Assembly: GCF_024171785.1 (NCBI RefSeq)
Contig: NZ_JAMTCK010000001.1
Span: 248,134-312,133, forward strand
DNA from: Goodfellowiella coeruleoviolacea
GTDB lineage: Bacteria; Actinomycetota; Actinomycetes; Mycobacteriales; Pseudonocardiaceae
Direction: 5' to 3'
DNA: 64,000 bases
Of the stretch, positions 17,829-26,046 are shown one piece after another (the stretch's first letter is position 1; every line of letters begins with the position of its first letter). The translations under genes and the position numbers were made by a program. The notes below the pieces were generated by a model that ran no database searches, was not told where the DNA came from, and saw nothing but the letters and a program-made list of their open reading frames with translations.

Positions 17829-18623
17829 ATGCGCAGGACCGCTGTGGTGACCGGTGCGTCATCCGGAATCGGCGCGGAGTTCGCCCGCCAGCTCGCCGCC
17901 CGCGGCTACGACCTCGTGCTGGTGGCCAGGACGGAGCCGGCCCTGACCGCGCTGGCCGCGGAACTCACCGACGAGCACCAGGTCAGGGCCGAGGTCGTGG
18001 TCCAGGACCTGGCCGCACCGGACGCCGCGGCCCGCGTGTCCGACGCGCTCACCGCCCTGGGCGTCACCGTGGACCTGTTGGTCAACAACGCCGGTTTCGG
18101 CACGGCCGGCCGGTTCGCCCAGATCGATCCCGGGCAGGAGCACGACGAACTCATGGTGAACGTGGTCACCCTGGTCGACCTCACCCACGTGGTGCTGCCG
18201 GGCATGCTCGCCCGCGGCTCCGGCGCGGTGGTCAACATCGGCTCCACCGCGGGCTTCAACATCGGTCCGCACTTCGCCACCTACGCCTCGTCCAAGGCGT
18301 TCGTGCTCAACTTCACCCTGGCGCTGTGGAGCGAGCTGCGCGGCACCGGCGTCACCGCGCTCGCGGTCGCCCCCGGCCCGGTGCGCACGGCGTTCTTCGA
18401 CCGGCTCGGCACCCGCAAGGCCGCCATCGGCGGGCGGATGATCACGCCCGAGCGCCTGGTGGCGGCGGCGCTGCGCGCCCTGGACCGGGACCGGGGCTAC
18501 GTCGTCCCCGGCGCCAGCAACTTCGCCATGGCACACCTGATGCCACGGCGGCCGCGCAAGCTGGTGGCCCTGCTGGGACGGCGGGTGACCAGCGCCGTGG
18601 CGGACGCGCTCACGCCGAGGTGA
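17829..18623 (+). CDS. short-chain dehydrogenase/reductase
   Basis: A 264-residue classical SDR. The cofactor motif TGASSGIG is near the N-terminus, followed by NNAG, the catalytic Ser in IGSTAGF, and the Tyr-Lys pair in YASSK. After the core the chain continues with a basic tail (PRRPRKLVALLGRR), often seen in lipid- or membrane-associated SDRs. AGGAG lies six bases before the ATG at 17829; the ATG at 17823 is too close to it. The gene is probably repressed by the divergent TetR regulator and induced by its ligand. Substrate unknown. Confidence 0.88.
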   Translation: MRRTAVVTGASSGIGAEFARQLAARGYDLVLVARTEPALTALAAELTDEHQVRAEVVVQDLAAPDAAARVSDALTALGVTVDLLVNNAGFGTAGRFAQIDPGQEHDELMVNVVTLVDLTHVVLPGMLARGSGAVVNIGSTAGFNIGPHFATYASSKAFVLNFTLALWSELRGTGVTALAVAPGPVRTAFFDRLGTRKAAIGGRMITPERLVAAALRALDRDRGYVVPGASNFAMAHLMPRRPRKLVALLGRRVTSAVADALTPR

Positions 18624-18732
18624 CGCGCGGCGGGTCGGTTGGCACCGCGGGATCGGCACCTTTGCTTCTTCCCCGAACCGCGGTCGGTGCGATCCACTGT
18701 TCGGCGAGCACGACAGCAAGGAGGGTACGCAC

Positions 18733-19974
18733 ATGGTTGCTGTGCCGCGCCGGCTCGCCGAGGAGCTGGACGCCACCGACCCGCTCGCCGGGTTCCGGGA
18801 CGAGTTCCTCATCACCGACCCCGGGCTGATCTACCTCGACGGGAACTCGCTCGGCCGGTTGCCCTCGGCGACGCCTGCCTTCCTGGACACCGTGGTGCGG
18901 GACGAGTGGGGCACCGGCCTGGTCCGGTCCTGGCACACCTGGATCGACTGGGCGAACCGGCTGGGCGACCGGCTCGCCGAGCACGTGCTCGGCGCCCAGC
19001 CCGGTGAGGTCGTGCTGTCCGACTCGACCACGGTCAACCTGTACAAACTGGCCGCGGCGGCGCTGGCCGCGGCGCCCGAGCGGCGCACCGTCGTGGTCGA
19101 CGCCGAGGACTTCCCCACGGACCGCTACGTGCTGGAGGGCCTTGCCGCCGAGCGCGGGCTGACCGTGCACGCGCTGCGGTCCGACCTCGACACCGGACTG
19201 GACCTGGACCAGCTGCGCGCGGCACTGGACGAGGACGTCGCCCTGGTCGTGCTCTCGCACGTGTCCTACCGGTCCGGTGCGCTGCTGGACATGGCCGCGG
19301 TGAACGCCGCCGCGCACGAGGTGGGCGCGCTGGTGCTCTGGGATCTGTGCCACTCCGCAGGCGCGGTGCCGGTGCGGCTCACCGACTCCGCCGCGGACCT
19401 GGCCGTGGGCTGCACCTACAAGTACCTCAACGGCGGCCCTGGCGCGCCGGCGTTCCTGTACGTCCGCGCGGAGCTGCAGCCGGCGCTGCGCCAGCCGATC
19501 TGGGGCTGGTTCGGCCAGCGCGACCAGTTCGAGATGGGCCAGCACTACGACCCGGTCGACCAGGTGGACCGCTTCCTCGTCGGCACCCCGCCCGTGCTGT
19601 CCCTCGCCGCGGTCGACCCGGCGCTGGCGCTCGTGGCGCGGGCCGGCCTGCCGCTGATCCGGGAGAAGAGCGAACGCCTCGGCCAACTCGTGATCGACAT
19701 GGTTCCCGACGACATGCGGCTGGCCTCCCCCGCCGACGTGGGCCGCCGCGGCGGCCACGTGTCCCTGGAACACCCCGACGCCTGGCGCATCTGCCGCGCG
19801 CTGGCCGACAGCGGCATCATCTGCGACTACCGGGTGCCCGACCGGCTGCGGATCGGGCCGTCCCCGCTCTACACCCGCTTCGTCGACGTCTGGGACGCCA
19901 TGGACCGGTTGCGCGACCTCGTGGCGACCAAGGAATACACCCGGCTGCCCAGCGAGCGCCCCCGGGTCACCTGA
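18733..19974 (+). CDS. kynU: kynureninase
   Basis: A 413-residue PLP enzyme matching kynureninase, which cleaves kynurenine to anthranilate and alanine. The family motif YLDGNSLGR is at the N-terminus, and the PLP Lys is Lys230 in CTYKYLNGGPGAPAF. Length agrees with the family. AAGGAGGG precedes the ATG at 18733 at a good distance. No kynurenine formamidase or tryptophan dioxygenase gene is nearby, so the pathway is completed from elsewhere or the enzyme salvages kynurenine. Confidence 0.92.
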   Translation: MVAVPRRLAEELDATDPLAGFRDEFLITDPGLIYLDGNSLGRLPSATPAFLDTVVRDEWGTGLVRSWHTWIDWANRLGDRLAEHVLGAQPGEVVLSDSTTVNLYKLAAAALAAAPERRTVVVDAEDFPTDRYVLEGLAAERGLTVHALRSDLDTGLDLDQLRAALDEDVALVVLSHVSYRSGALLDMAAVNAAAHEVGALVLWDLCHSAGAVPVRLTDSAADLAVGCTYKYLNGGPGAPAFLYVRAELQPALRQPIWGWFGQRDQFEMGQHYDPVDQVDRFLVGTPPVLSLAAVDPALALVARAGLPLIREKSERLGQLVIDMVPDDMRLASPADVGRRGGHVSLEHPDAWRICRALADSGIICDYRVPDRLRIGPSPLYTRFVDVWDAMDRLRDLVATKEYTRLPSERPRVT

Positions 19975-20095
19975 CCGGCATCGGGGTCTCGGGATGCGGC
20001 CCGCGGTGCCGAGGCGCATGGTGGGGGCGGGGCCACAGCGGAGTTGTCTCCCCTGGCGGGGTGCGCTGGGGAGATGGTGCTGAGGAGATGTTCCC

Positions 20096-21895
20096 GTGGA
20101 CCACAGCAAGCTTTCGGCCTCGATGGCCGCACTGTATTCCCAGTACGAGCGGGACGGGCGCGAGTCGCTCGCGCGACGGGAGGCGAGCGGAGAACTTGCG
20201 GGCATCGCAGCGGCCAGCGACCCGGATGCTCCGGTGCGCGTGCACATCACGCTGCGCTGCGCCTCGGACGCGGATTTCAGCGACTTGCCCGAGGGGATCG
20301 AGATAACGTCGACGCAGGGCACCGCGCGGTCCGGAACCGTCGAACTGGACAAGCTGGCGGTGCTCACCGACCACCCCGGTGTGCTGGAGATATCCGAAGC
20401 CAAACGCCTGCGCCCCCGAATGGACAAGGCACGCGAGGCCACCGCGGTGGCCGTCGCGCACAAGGTCGGCAAGAGCAGCAAGGGCAAGGGAGCGATCATC
20501 GGTGTCATCGACAGCGGCATCGACGCGACGCATCCCGATTTCCGCACCCCCGGCGGGGCCCAGCGGATCATCAGCATCTGGGACCAGACGGCAACGGGCA
20601 GCGGTGTGCCGGAAGGCAAGTACGGAAAGGAGTACACGAACCCGAAAGAGCTGAGCCAGTCCACCGACACGGGCGGCCACGGCACCCACGTGGCCGGGAT
20701 CGCGGCAGGACGCGGGGCCAAGTTCCCCGCCTATTCCGGCGTGGCCCCGAAGGCGGAACTGGTCGTCGTCAAGACGAACTGGTTCAACACCGGAGTCGCG
20801 GACGGCCTGCGGTACATCGCCAGGGTGGCCCGCGAGAAGAAAAAACCCGTGGTGGCAAACCTGAGTCTGGGCGGACACGACGACGCCCACGACGGCACCG
20901 ATTTCCTCTCCACGACGGTCGACTCCGTCATCGCCGACGCGCAGCAGAAGACGGACAAGCTCGGCCTGGTGGTCTGCTGCGCCGTCGGCAACGAGGGAAC
21001 CGGTGAGATCCACGCCCGTGCGCGGCTCAACACGGCGTCGGACCAGCACGAGATCAGGTATTCGTTCAACTTCAACCCGAACGATGCGGACCAGTACCGC
21101 ATCCTGACCGGCTGGTACCCCGAGGAGAACGAGGTCGAGGTGAAGGTGGTCTACAACAAGAAGGAAACACCGTTCCGCGGCCCGAGCGGGACCGGTTCTC
21201 CCGAGGACTACCAGCTCGATGACCTGACCGTGTCGCTCACCCACAAAGGCCCGATCTCGACGAACAAGGCCCACAACTTCCGGATAGAGCTGAGCAAGGA
21301 CGGCACGGGCGCGCCGAAGCAGCGCGAGTGCACGCTCGTGCTGAAGCCGAAGAAACTGGCCGCGGGTGCCTGCCAGGTGGAGACCTGGGACTGCACCGAG
21401 GACGGGACCTTCGAGGAGAAGTACCGGGAACGCCAGATGACGCTGAACTCCCCGGCCTGCGCCACAGCGGCGATCGCCGTGGGCGCCTACACCTCGAAGA
21501 AGCAGTGGACCGACATCAAGGGAAAGGTTCACGACAGGGGCTACACCGTTGGTGACTGCGCCAACTTCAGCAGCCAGGGGCCGCGCCGGGACAACGTGGC
21601 CAAGCCCGAACTGGTGGCACCGGGGCAGACCATCGCCTCCTGCATGTCGACCACGGCTGGCGCCAGTGACGAGGACCGCGTCACCGAGCACCACGTGGTC
21701 AGCGAAGGAACCAGCATGGCGTGCCCGTGCGCCGCGGGCATCGTCGCCCTCGCCCTGGCCGCCGACCCGACGCTCTTCAAAGACGGGTTCCTCAAGCACC
21801 TTGCCCACGAGAAGAAGGACAAGGCCAGGGGAAACCCGCAGCTGTGGGGACAGGGGCTCACCTACTGCAGCCCGTGGCACTGGCGGAAGAAGTAG
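20096..21895 (+). CDS. subtilisin-like S8 peptidase without signal peptide
   Basis: A 599-residue subtilase. The catalytic triad is visible: Asp139 in GVIDSGID, His195 in GGHGTHVAGI and Ser540 in EGTSMACP. Between His and Ser is a large insertion (roughly residues 300-430) with several Cys and a beta-rich pattern. The N-terminus (MDHSKLSASMAALYSQYERD) is charged and has no export signal. The GTG start at 20096 has TGAGGAG eight bases upstream. It is probably cytoplasmic or exported by another route. Residues 40-110 resemble a proregion-like domain. Substrates are unknown. Confidence 0.88.
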   Translation: MDHSKLSASMAALYSQYERDGRESLARREASGELAGIAAASDPDAPVRVHITLRCASDADFSDLPEGIEITSTQGTARSGTVELDKLAVLTDHPGVLEISEAKRLRPRMDKAREATAVAVAHKVGKSSKGKGAIIGVIDSGIDATHPDFRTPGGAQRIISIWDQTATGSGVPEGKYGKEYTNPKELSQSTDTGGHGTHVAGIAAGRGAKFPAYSGVAPKAELVVVKTNWFNTGVADGLRYIARVAREKKKPVVANLSLGGHDDAHDGTDFLSTTVDSVIADAQQKTDKLGLVVCCAVGNEGTGEIHARARLNTASDQHEIRYSFNFNPNDADQYRILTGWYPEENEVEVKVVYNKKETPFRGPSGTGSPEDYQLDDLTVSLTHKGPISTNKAHNFRIELSKDGTGAPKQRECTLVLKPKKLAAGACQVETWDCTEDGTFEEKYRERQMTLNSPACATAAIAVGAYTSKKQWTDIKGKVHDRGYTVGDCANFSSQGPRRDNVAKPELVAPGQTIASCMSTTAGASDEDRVTEHHVVSEGTSMACPCAAGIVALALAADPTLFKDGFLKHLAHEKKDKARGNPQLWGQGLTYCSPWHWRKK

Positions 21896-21960
21896 TGCCG
21901 TCGCGAAACCGGGGGAAGAGCGAAACCAGCCGAGCAGCCCCACCTCGACCAGGAGCCGAC

Positions 21961-22221
21961 ATGAACCAGCCCGACCCGCACCTGGCACAGGTGCGCGACG
22001 TTGTCCCGCGCACGCCGCAGGGCTGCGCGGAGTGCCTGCGGCTCGGGTCGGCATGGGTCCACCTCCGCCTGTGCCTGACCTGCGGCCACGTCGGGTGCTG
22101 CGACTCCTCGCCGCACAAGCACGCCCGCGAGCACGCCGCCACCGAGGGACACCCGATCGTGCGATCGTTCGAACCGGGCGAGAACTGGCGCTGGTGCTTC
22201 GTGGACGAGGCGTTCGTCTGA
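21961..22221 (+). CDS. UBP-type zinc finger protein
   Basis: An 86-residue protein consisting almost only of a zf-UBP domain: C-x2-C in GCAECL, then LCLTCGHVGCCD, H-x3-H in HKHAREH and the following GHPIV and W-x-CFVDEAF. In eukaryotes this zinc finger binds ubiquitin C-termini; in actinobacteria, which lack ubiquitin, small stand-alone versions are common and their role is unclear. The gene starts 65 bases after the protease stop and may share its transcript. Confidence 0.85.
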   Translation: MNQPDPHLAQVRDVVPRTPQGCAECLRLGSAWVHLRLCLTCGHVGCCDSSPHKHAREHAATEGHPIVRSFEPGENWRWCFVDEAFV

Positions 22222-22302
22222 GCCGGTGCGGCGGCCGAGGGGGCGAGGCGGTCAGCCCCGCCGAGTCCCGGGCACGCACCCCTCGACGACCACGCGTCCG
22301 GC

Positions 22303-23547
22303 ATGCTGGACGGCGTGGGCTACGACGTCACCGCGATACGCACGCACTTCCCCGCCCTGGCCGAGGGCGCGGCACACTTCGACGGGCCAGGCGGCTCGCA
22401 GGTCCCGGATGTCGTCGGCGCGGCGGTCGCGGCCACGCTGTGCGCCGCGATCGCCAACCGGGGCACGGTCACCGCGGCGGAGCGCCGCGCGGACGGCATC
22501 GTGCTCGCGGCCAGGCAGGCCGCGGCCGACCTGCTCGGTGCCCGGCCCGAGGGCATCGTGTTCGGCCGCAGCACGACCCAGCTGACCTACGACTTCTCCC
22601 GCGTCCTCGCCAAGGACTGGGTCCCGGGCGACGAGGTCGTCGTCACCCGGCTGGACCACGACGCCAACATCCGCCCGTGGGTGCAGGCGGCCGAGGCGCG
22701 CGGGGTGGCGGTGCGCTGGGCCGAGTTCGACGCGGCCACCGGGGAACTGCCGGTGCACGCCGTGGCCGACCTGCTGTCCGACCGGACCCGGCTGGTCGCG
22801 GTGACCGCGGCGTCGAACCTGTTGGGCACGCGACCGGACATCCCCGCCATCGCCGCGCGGGCACACCAGGCCGGCGCGCTGTGCTACGTCGACGGGGTGC
22901 ACCTGACCCCGCACGCCCCGGTGGACCTGACCGAGTTGGGCGCCGACTTCTACGGCTGCTCGCCCTACAAGTTCCTCGGCCCGCACCTCGGGCTGGTCGC
23001 GGCCAGGCCCGAGGTGCTGCGCGCGCTGCGGCCGGACAAGCTGGCGCCGTCCCCGGACACCGTGCCGGAGCGGTTCGAACTGGGCACGCTGCCCTACGAA
23101 CTGCTCGCCGGCACCACCGCCGCCATCGACTTCCTCGCCGACCTGGTGCCCGGCGCGGGCACCCGCCGGCAACGGCTGCTCACCTCACTGGCCGCGCTGG
23201 AAGAACACGAGCGGGCGCTGCTCGACCGGCTCGACGCCGGGCTCGCCGGGATCCCGCGCGTCGTCCGGTACGGCTCGCCCACCCGGTTCCGCACGCCCAC
23301 GGTGCTGTTCTCCGTCGACGGGCTGGCCTCGGCCACGGTGTACCAGCGCCTGGCCGAGCACGGGGTCAACGTCCCGGCCGGCACCTTCTACGCCCTGGAG
23401 TGCTCCCGCCGCCTTGGCCTCGGCGACACCGGTGCGCTGCGCGCCGGCATCGCCCCCTACACCACGGCCGAGGAGGTCGACCGCCTGCTCACCGCACTGA
23501 CCGCGATCGCCGCGACCGCGGCCGAGCCCGCCGCCCGCACCCCCTGA
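22303..23547 (+). CDS. cysteine desulfurase-like PLP aminotransferase class V
   Basis: A 414-residue fold type I PLP enzyme of the cysteine desulfurase-like family. The PLP Lys is Lys223 in CSPYKFLGPHLG, preceded by the cofactor Asp-x-His pair in YVDGVHLTPH. The loop Cys of true NifS/IscS enzymes is not evident in its usual position, so desulfurase activity is uncertain; some relatives act on other substrates. The ATG at 22303 was chosen; a GTG at 22315 is possible. A long hairpin follows the stop. Confidence 0.82.
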   Translation: MLDGVGYDVTAIRTHFPALAEGAAHFDGPGGSQVPDVVGAAVAATLCAAIANRGTVTAAERRADGIVLAARQAAADLLGARPEGIVFGRSTTQLTYDFSRVLAKDWVPGDEVVVTRLDHDANIRPWVQAAEARGVAVRWAEFDAATGELPVHAVADLLSDRTRLVAVTAASNLLGTRPDIPAIAARAHQAGALCYVDGVHLTPHAPVDLTELGADFYGCSPYKFLGPHLGLVAARPEVLRALRPDKLAPSPDTVPERFELGTLPYELLAGTTAAIDFLADLVPGAGTRRQRLLTSLAALEEHERALLDRLDAGLAGIPRVVRYGSPTRFRTPTVLFSVDGLASATVYQRLAEHGVNVPAGTFYALECSRRLGLGDTGALRAGIAPYTTAEEVDRLLTALTAIAATAAEPAARTP

Positions 23548-23589
23548 CCGGCCCGCCAGCCCCGGCGACCGGAAGAAGGCCACCCGCGG

Positions 23590-23632
23590 TGCCAGCCGAC
23601 CAGCGTCCTCAGTGGACGTTGGTCGGCTGGCA
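23590..23632. terminator. 19-bp hairpin, bidirectional terminator
   Basis: TGCCAGCCGACCA-g-CGTCC pairs with GGACG-t-TGGTCGGCTGGCA around the loop TCAGT, giving 18 Watson-Crick pairs and one G-T pair. It lies between the stops of the convergent desulfurase-like and Hsp20 genes and is the strongest hairpin seen in the window. Confidence 0.85.
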
Positions 23633-23644
23633 GGCGCCTCGGTG

Positions 23645-24112
23645 TCATCCCTTGCGCACCGGGATCTTCTTCTGCGGTTCCCGCTGGGGTGCCGGAATCC
23701 TGATCTCCAGGATGCCGTCCTGGTAGCTGGCGGTGATGTCGTTGCCGGAAACGCCTTCGGGAAGCGGTACGCGTCGACTCAGGTGTCCGTGCCGGAGTTC
23801 GTGCCGGACGTAGTTCTTCTCCTCGACGTCCTCCTCGATCCGCCGGTCCGCCTCGATCTGCAGCATGCCCTCGGCCACGCTCACCTCGACGTCCCGCTCG
23901 GGGTCCACACCGGGCAGCTCAGCCCGGACGACGATGTTCCCGTTCTCCCGGTACTCGTCAACGCGGATCATCTCGGGCAGCAGGGACTCGGCGGCGGGAC
24001 GGGCCTGGCGGAACGGGAGGTTCCTGGTCCACTCGTCCAGCATCCGGTCGAAGGTCTCGAAGATGTCCAGTGGCTCGACACGCCCCTGGCCACGCCTGGC
24101 CATCTCTGTCAT
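23645..24112 (-). CDS. Hsp20/alpha-crystallin small heat shock protein
   Basis: A 155-residue small heat shock protein. The alpha-crystallin domain spans ~45-145, with VVRAELPGVDPERDVEVSV, the central beta strands, and LPEGVSGNDITASYQDGILE, the family signature. The C-terminal anchor I-x-I is present as EIRIP. It binds unfolding proteins without ATP. The ATG at 24112 is preceded by GAGGAG; the longer frame to 24400 lacks homologous content. No CIRCE or HAIR heat-shock operator was seen upstream. Confidence 0.93.
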   Translation of the reverse strand: MTEMARRGQGRVEPLDIFETFDRMLDEWTRNLPFRQARPAAESLLPEMIRVDEYRENGNIVVRAELPGVDPERDVEVSVAEGMLQIEADRRIEEDVEEKNYVRHELRHGHLSRRVPLPEGVSGNDITASYQDGILEIRIPAPQREPQKKIPVRKG

Positions 24113-24481
24113 GGTGTGCTCCTCGCCGACGTGTGCACCGTCCGCCTGCTTGCTGAGCAGGCCATGCCGTTCCTCGGATACCCGGTGTCGGTGCGTCCAC
24201 ACGGCCGCTGGCGCCGACCTGACGGGTGGGTGACCGTCGTGTTCGGACAGACCGGAACCTCCCCTGGGTTCCGCCACGGGAAACGGGGTTCCCGAGCCGG
24301 TCGGCGCGGTCAGCACCGAGATCGTTGCTGGTGTACGGTGCGGCGCACGACGTGCCGCGTACAAAAATCCCGCGAACTCTTCCCCGTGCCACGCGGCCAA
24401 CGAGCGCGGGACGGCATCGCAGGCGTGCGGGTGACCAGCGGTGGTCGGTGGACGCCCACCGGCGAGCGGGTGGCCACCGGA
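24113..24481. other. intergenic region with an inverted repeat
   Basis: About 370 bases lie between Hsp20 and the GntR gene. It should hold the Hsp20 promoter. TGTACG at 24332-24337 and CGTACA at 24358-24363 are perfect short arms around an imperfect symmetric core and may be an operator. No tRNA, CIRCE or HAIR element and no convincing small gene were found. Confidence 0.35.
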
Positions 24482-25417
24482 TCACCCGGGTGCGTCGTGT
24501 TCGCCCCGAACACCACGTGCCGAGCCCCTGGGTGACGAGCCACCGCGTCCGCCGGGCAGACCGGTCTTGATCGCCCGCACCGCGTCCAGGTGTGCGCGCA
24601 GGAACTCCGCCGCCTGCGCCAGGTCCCCGGACTCCACCAGGTCGAGCAGCTGGAGGTGCTCACGGGCCTGGCTCACCAGGCGGGCGCGGTCGGTGTGGTG
24701 GCGGTACTCGATCAGCCGGCGGACGCGGTTGACCCGGCGCACCGAGTCGAGCAGGTAGGCGTTGCCGGCGCAGGACACGAGCATCTCGTGGAAGCCGGAG
24801 TTCACCCGGAACAGCTCGTCGCTGGGCAGCAGCGCGATGTCGCCGCGCAGCAGCGCCTCCTGCTGCGCCCGGTGCTCGGCGAAGGCCGCCGCGTCCACGG
24901 TGAACCCCGGCTCCAGCAGCGCGGCCGGCTCCACGATCATCCGGAACCGGTAGCTCTGGTCGTGGGCCTCGACGGTCGACAGCAGCCGCTGGAACTCCCA
25001 GCCCCGCCCGCGCCGGCGGCGGATCAGGTCCTCGCTCTCCATCCGGGCCAGCACCCGGTTGGCCTGCTGGGTGGTCAACCCGTACCGGCGCGACACCTCG
25101 GCGGTGGTGAACTCGCCGGTGAACCGGCCGCTGAGGTAGTCGTCACCGATCTGGAAGTACGCCTGCTCCCTCGGATCAGCCCCGACCGACAGGTCCGCGT
25201 GCCTGAGGTCGCGGGCCGGTCGGACCAGGAAGTAGCCGCGGTTGGGCTCCTGCCGCACCAGGCCGAGTTCGGCCAGCAGCGCCAGCGCCCGGCGCACCGG
25301 CGACCGCGACACGCCCAGCGAGTCCGCCAGCCACTGCTCGGGCACGTGGGCGCTCTCCGGCAGATCCGCCTGGCGGAGCAGATCCACCACCTGCTTCGCC
25401 AACGCCGTCACGGGCAT
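24482..25417 (-). CDS. GntR family regulator with FCD domain
   Basis: A 311-residue regulator. Residues ~5-70 form a GntR winged helix (WLADSLGVSRSPVRRALALL). A second winged-helix-like segment (TTAEVSRRYGLTTQQANRVL) follows at ~100-150, and the FCD ligand domain covers ~150-285, with a metal-site-like pattern of Asp/His residues. FadR-subfamily members respond to small acids. The duplicated DNA-binding-like unit is less usual. The ATG at 25417 was chosen because the upstream extension is low-complexity. Targets are unknown. Confidence 0.8.
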   Translation of the reverse strand: MPVTALAKQVVDLLRQADLPESAHVPEQWLADSLGVSRSPVRRALALLAELGLVRQEPNRGYFLVRPARDLRHADLSVGADPREQAYFQIGDDYLSGRFTGEFTTAEVSRRYGLTTQQANRVLARMESEDLIRRRRGRGWEFQRLLSTVEAHDQSYRFRMIVEPAALLEPGFTVDAAAFAEHRAQQEALLRGDIALLPSDELFRVNSGFHEMLVSCAGNAYLLDSVRRVNRVRRLIEYRHHTDRARLVSQAREHLQLLDLVESGDLAQAAEFLRAHLDAVRAIKTGLPGGRGGSSPRGSARGVRGEHDAPG

Positions 25418-25645
25418 GCGCCACTCCTGTCGAACGGTCTCCACAGGACATCCTAGGTCGCCGGGCACCGCCCGGCGTGGCCCGGCCACGGGCTCGCACC
25501 GGCAGCTGACCGTCCCGATAGGACGGTCTGTCCCGCGCCGAGCGCACCCACGGCCACCCGTGCGCCGGTTGGTCGTCGCGGGCTCGACCGGACAGCGGAC
25601 GGTGACGGCGGGCGTGCCAACCGGGTGGACCGGATCTCGGACGCA

Positions 25646-25674
25646 TTGCTTCTCGCCCCGAGCTGGTTTACCGT
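25646..25674 (+). promoter_or_regulatory. predicted promoter of the cbtBA riboswitch transcript
   Basis: TTGCTT (25646-25651), a 17-base spacer and TACCGT (25669-25674) make a plausible sigma-70-type promoter just before the riboswitch aptamer. Confidence 0.45.
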
Positions 25675-25675
25675 T

Positions 25676-25795
25676 GCCGGGCCATGCGATGGCACCCGGA
25701 AGCGGTGAGAATCCGCGCGGACGCGCCACTGTGACTCGCCCCTCGACAGCGGGGTGGGAAGCCAGACCCGGCCCATCGCGACCGTTCCAGAGAGG
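25676..25795 (+). ncRNA. cobalamin riboswitch upstream of cbtBA
   Basis: The conserved aptamer elements appear in order: GGAAGCGGTGAGAATCCGCG, then CGCCACTGTGA, then GGGAAGCCAGAC near 25776. This is the classical cobalamin element. Its 3' end lies about 30 bases before the cbtB ribosome-binding site (AGGAGG at 25809), so repression by adenosylcobalamin probably acts on translation initiation of cbtB. Confidence 0.93.
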
Positions 25796-25821
25796 CCGCG
25801 CCAGCCCCAGGAGGTCCCGTC

Positions 25822-26037
25822 ATGATCCAGGCAGCCGCTCCCGCGCTCCCCACCCCGGTTCCCGCCCCGCTCCCACTCCGCGAGATCCTGCCGTGGGCCG
25901 TGTTCGTCGGTCTGCTCGCGGTGATCGCGCTGTACTTCGTCAGCACCGAACAGGGCGCGGTCGCGCTGTTCGCCGACAACTACGTGCACGAGTTCACCCA
26001 CGACGGCCGCCACCTGCTGGCCTTCCCCTGCCACTGA
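25822..26037 (+). CDS. cbtB: CbtB, cobalt transporter subunit
   Basis: A 71-residue protein with one membrane helix (LPWAVFVGLLAVIALYFV) and a His-rich C-terminus VHEFTHDGRHLLAFPCH, which is the diagnostic CbtB metal-binding motif. CbtB works with CbtA in a predicted secondary or unusual cobalt importer found under cobalamin riboswitches. The gene directly follows such a riboswitch and has a strong AGGAGG site. CbtA starts 9 bases after the stop. Confidence 0.93.
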   Translation: MIQAAAPALPTPVPAPLPLREILPWAVFVGLLAVIALYFVSTEQGAVALFADNYVHEFTHDGRHLLAFPCH

Positions 26038-26046
26038 GCGGCCGCG

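Noticed and set aside
24113-24481. CIRCE or HAIR heat-shock operator before Hsp20
   Set aside because: Neither the CIRCE arms nor the HAIR motif are present.
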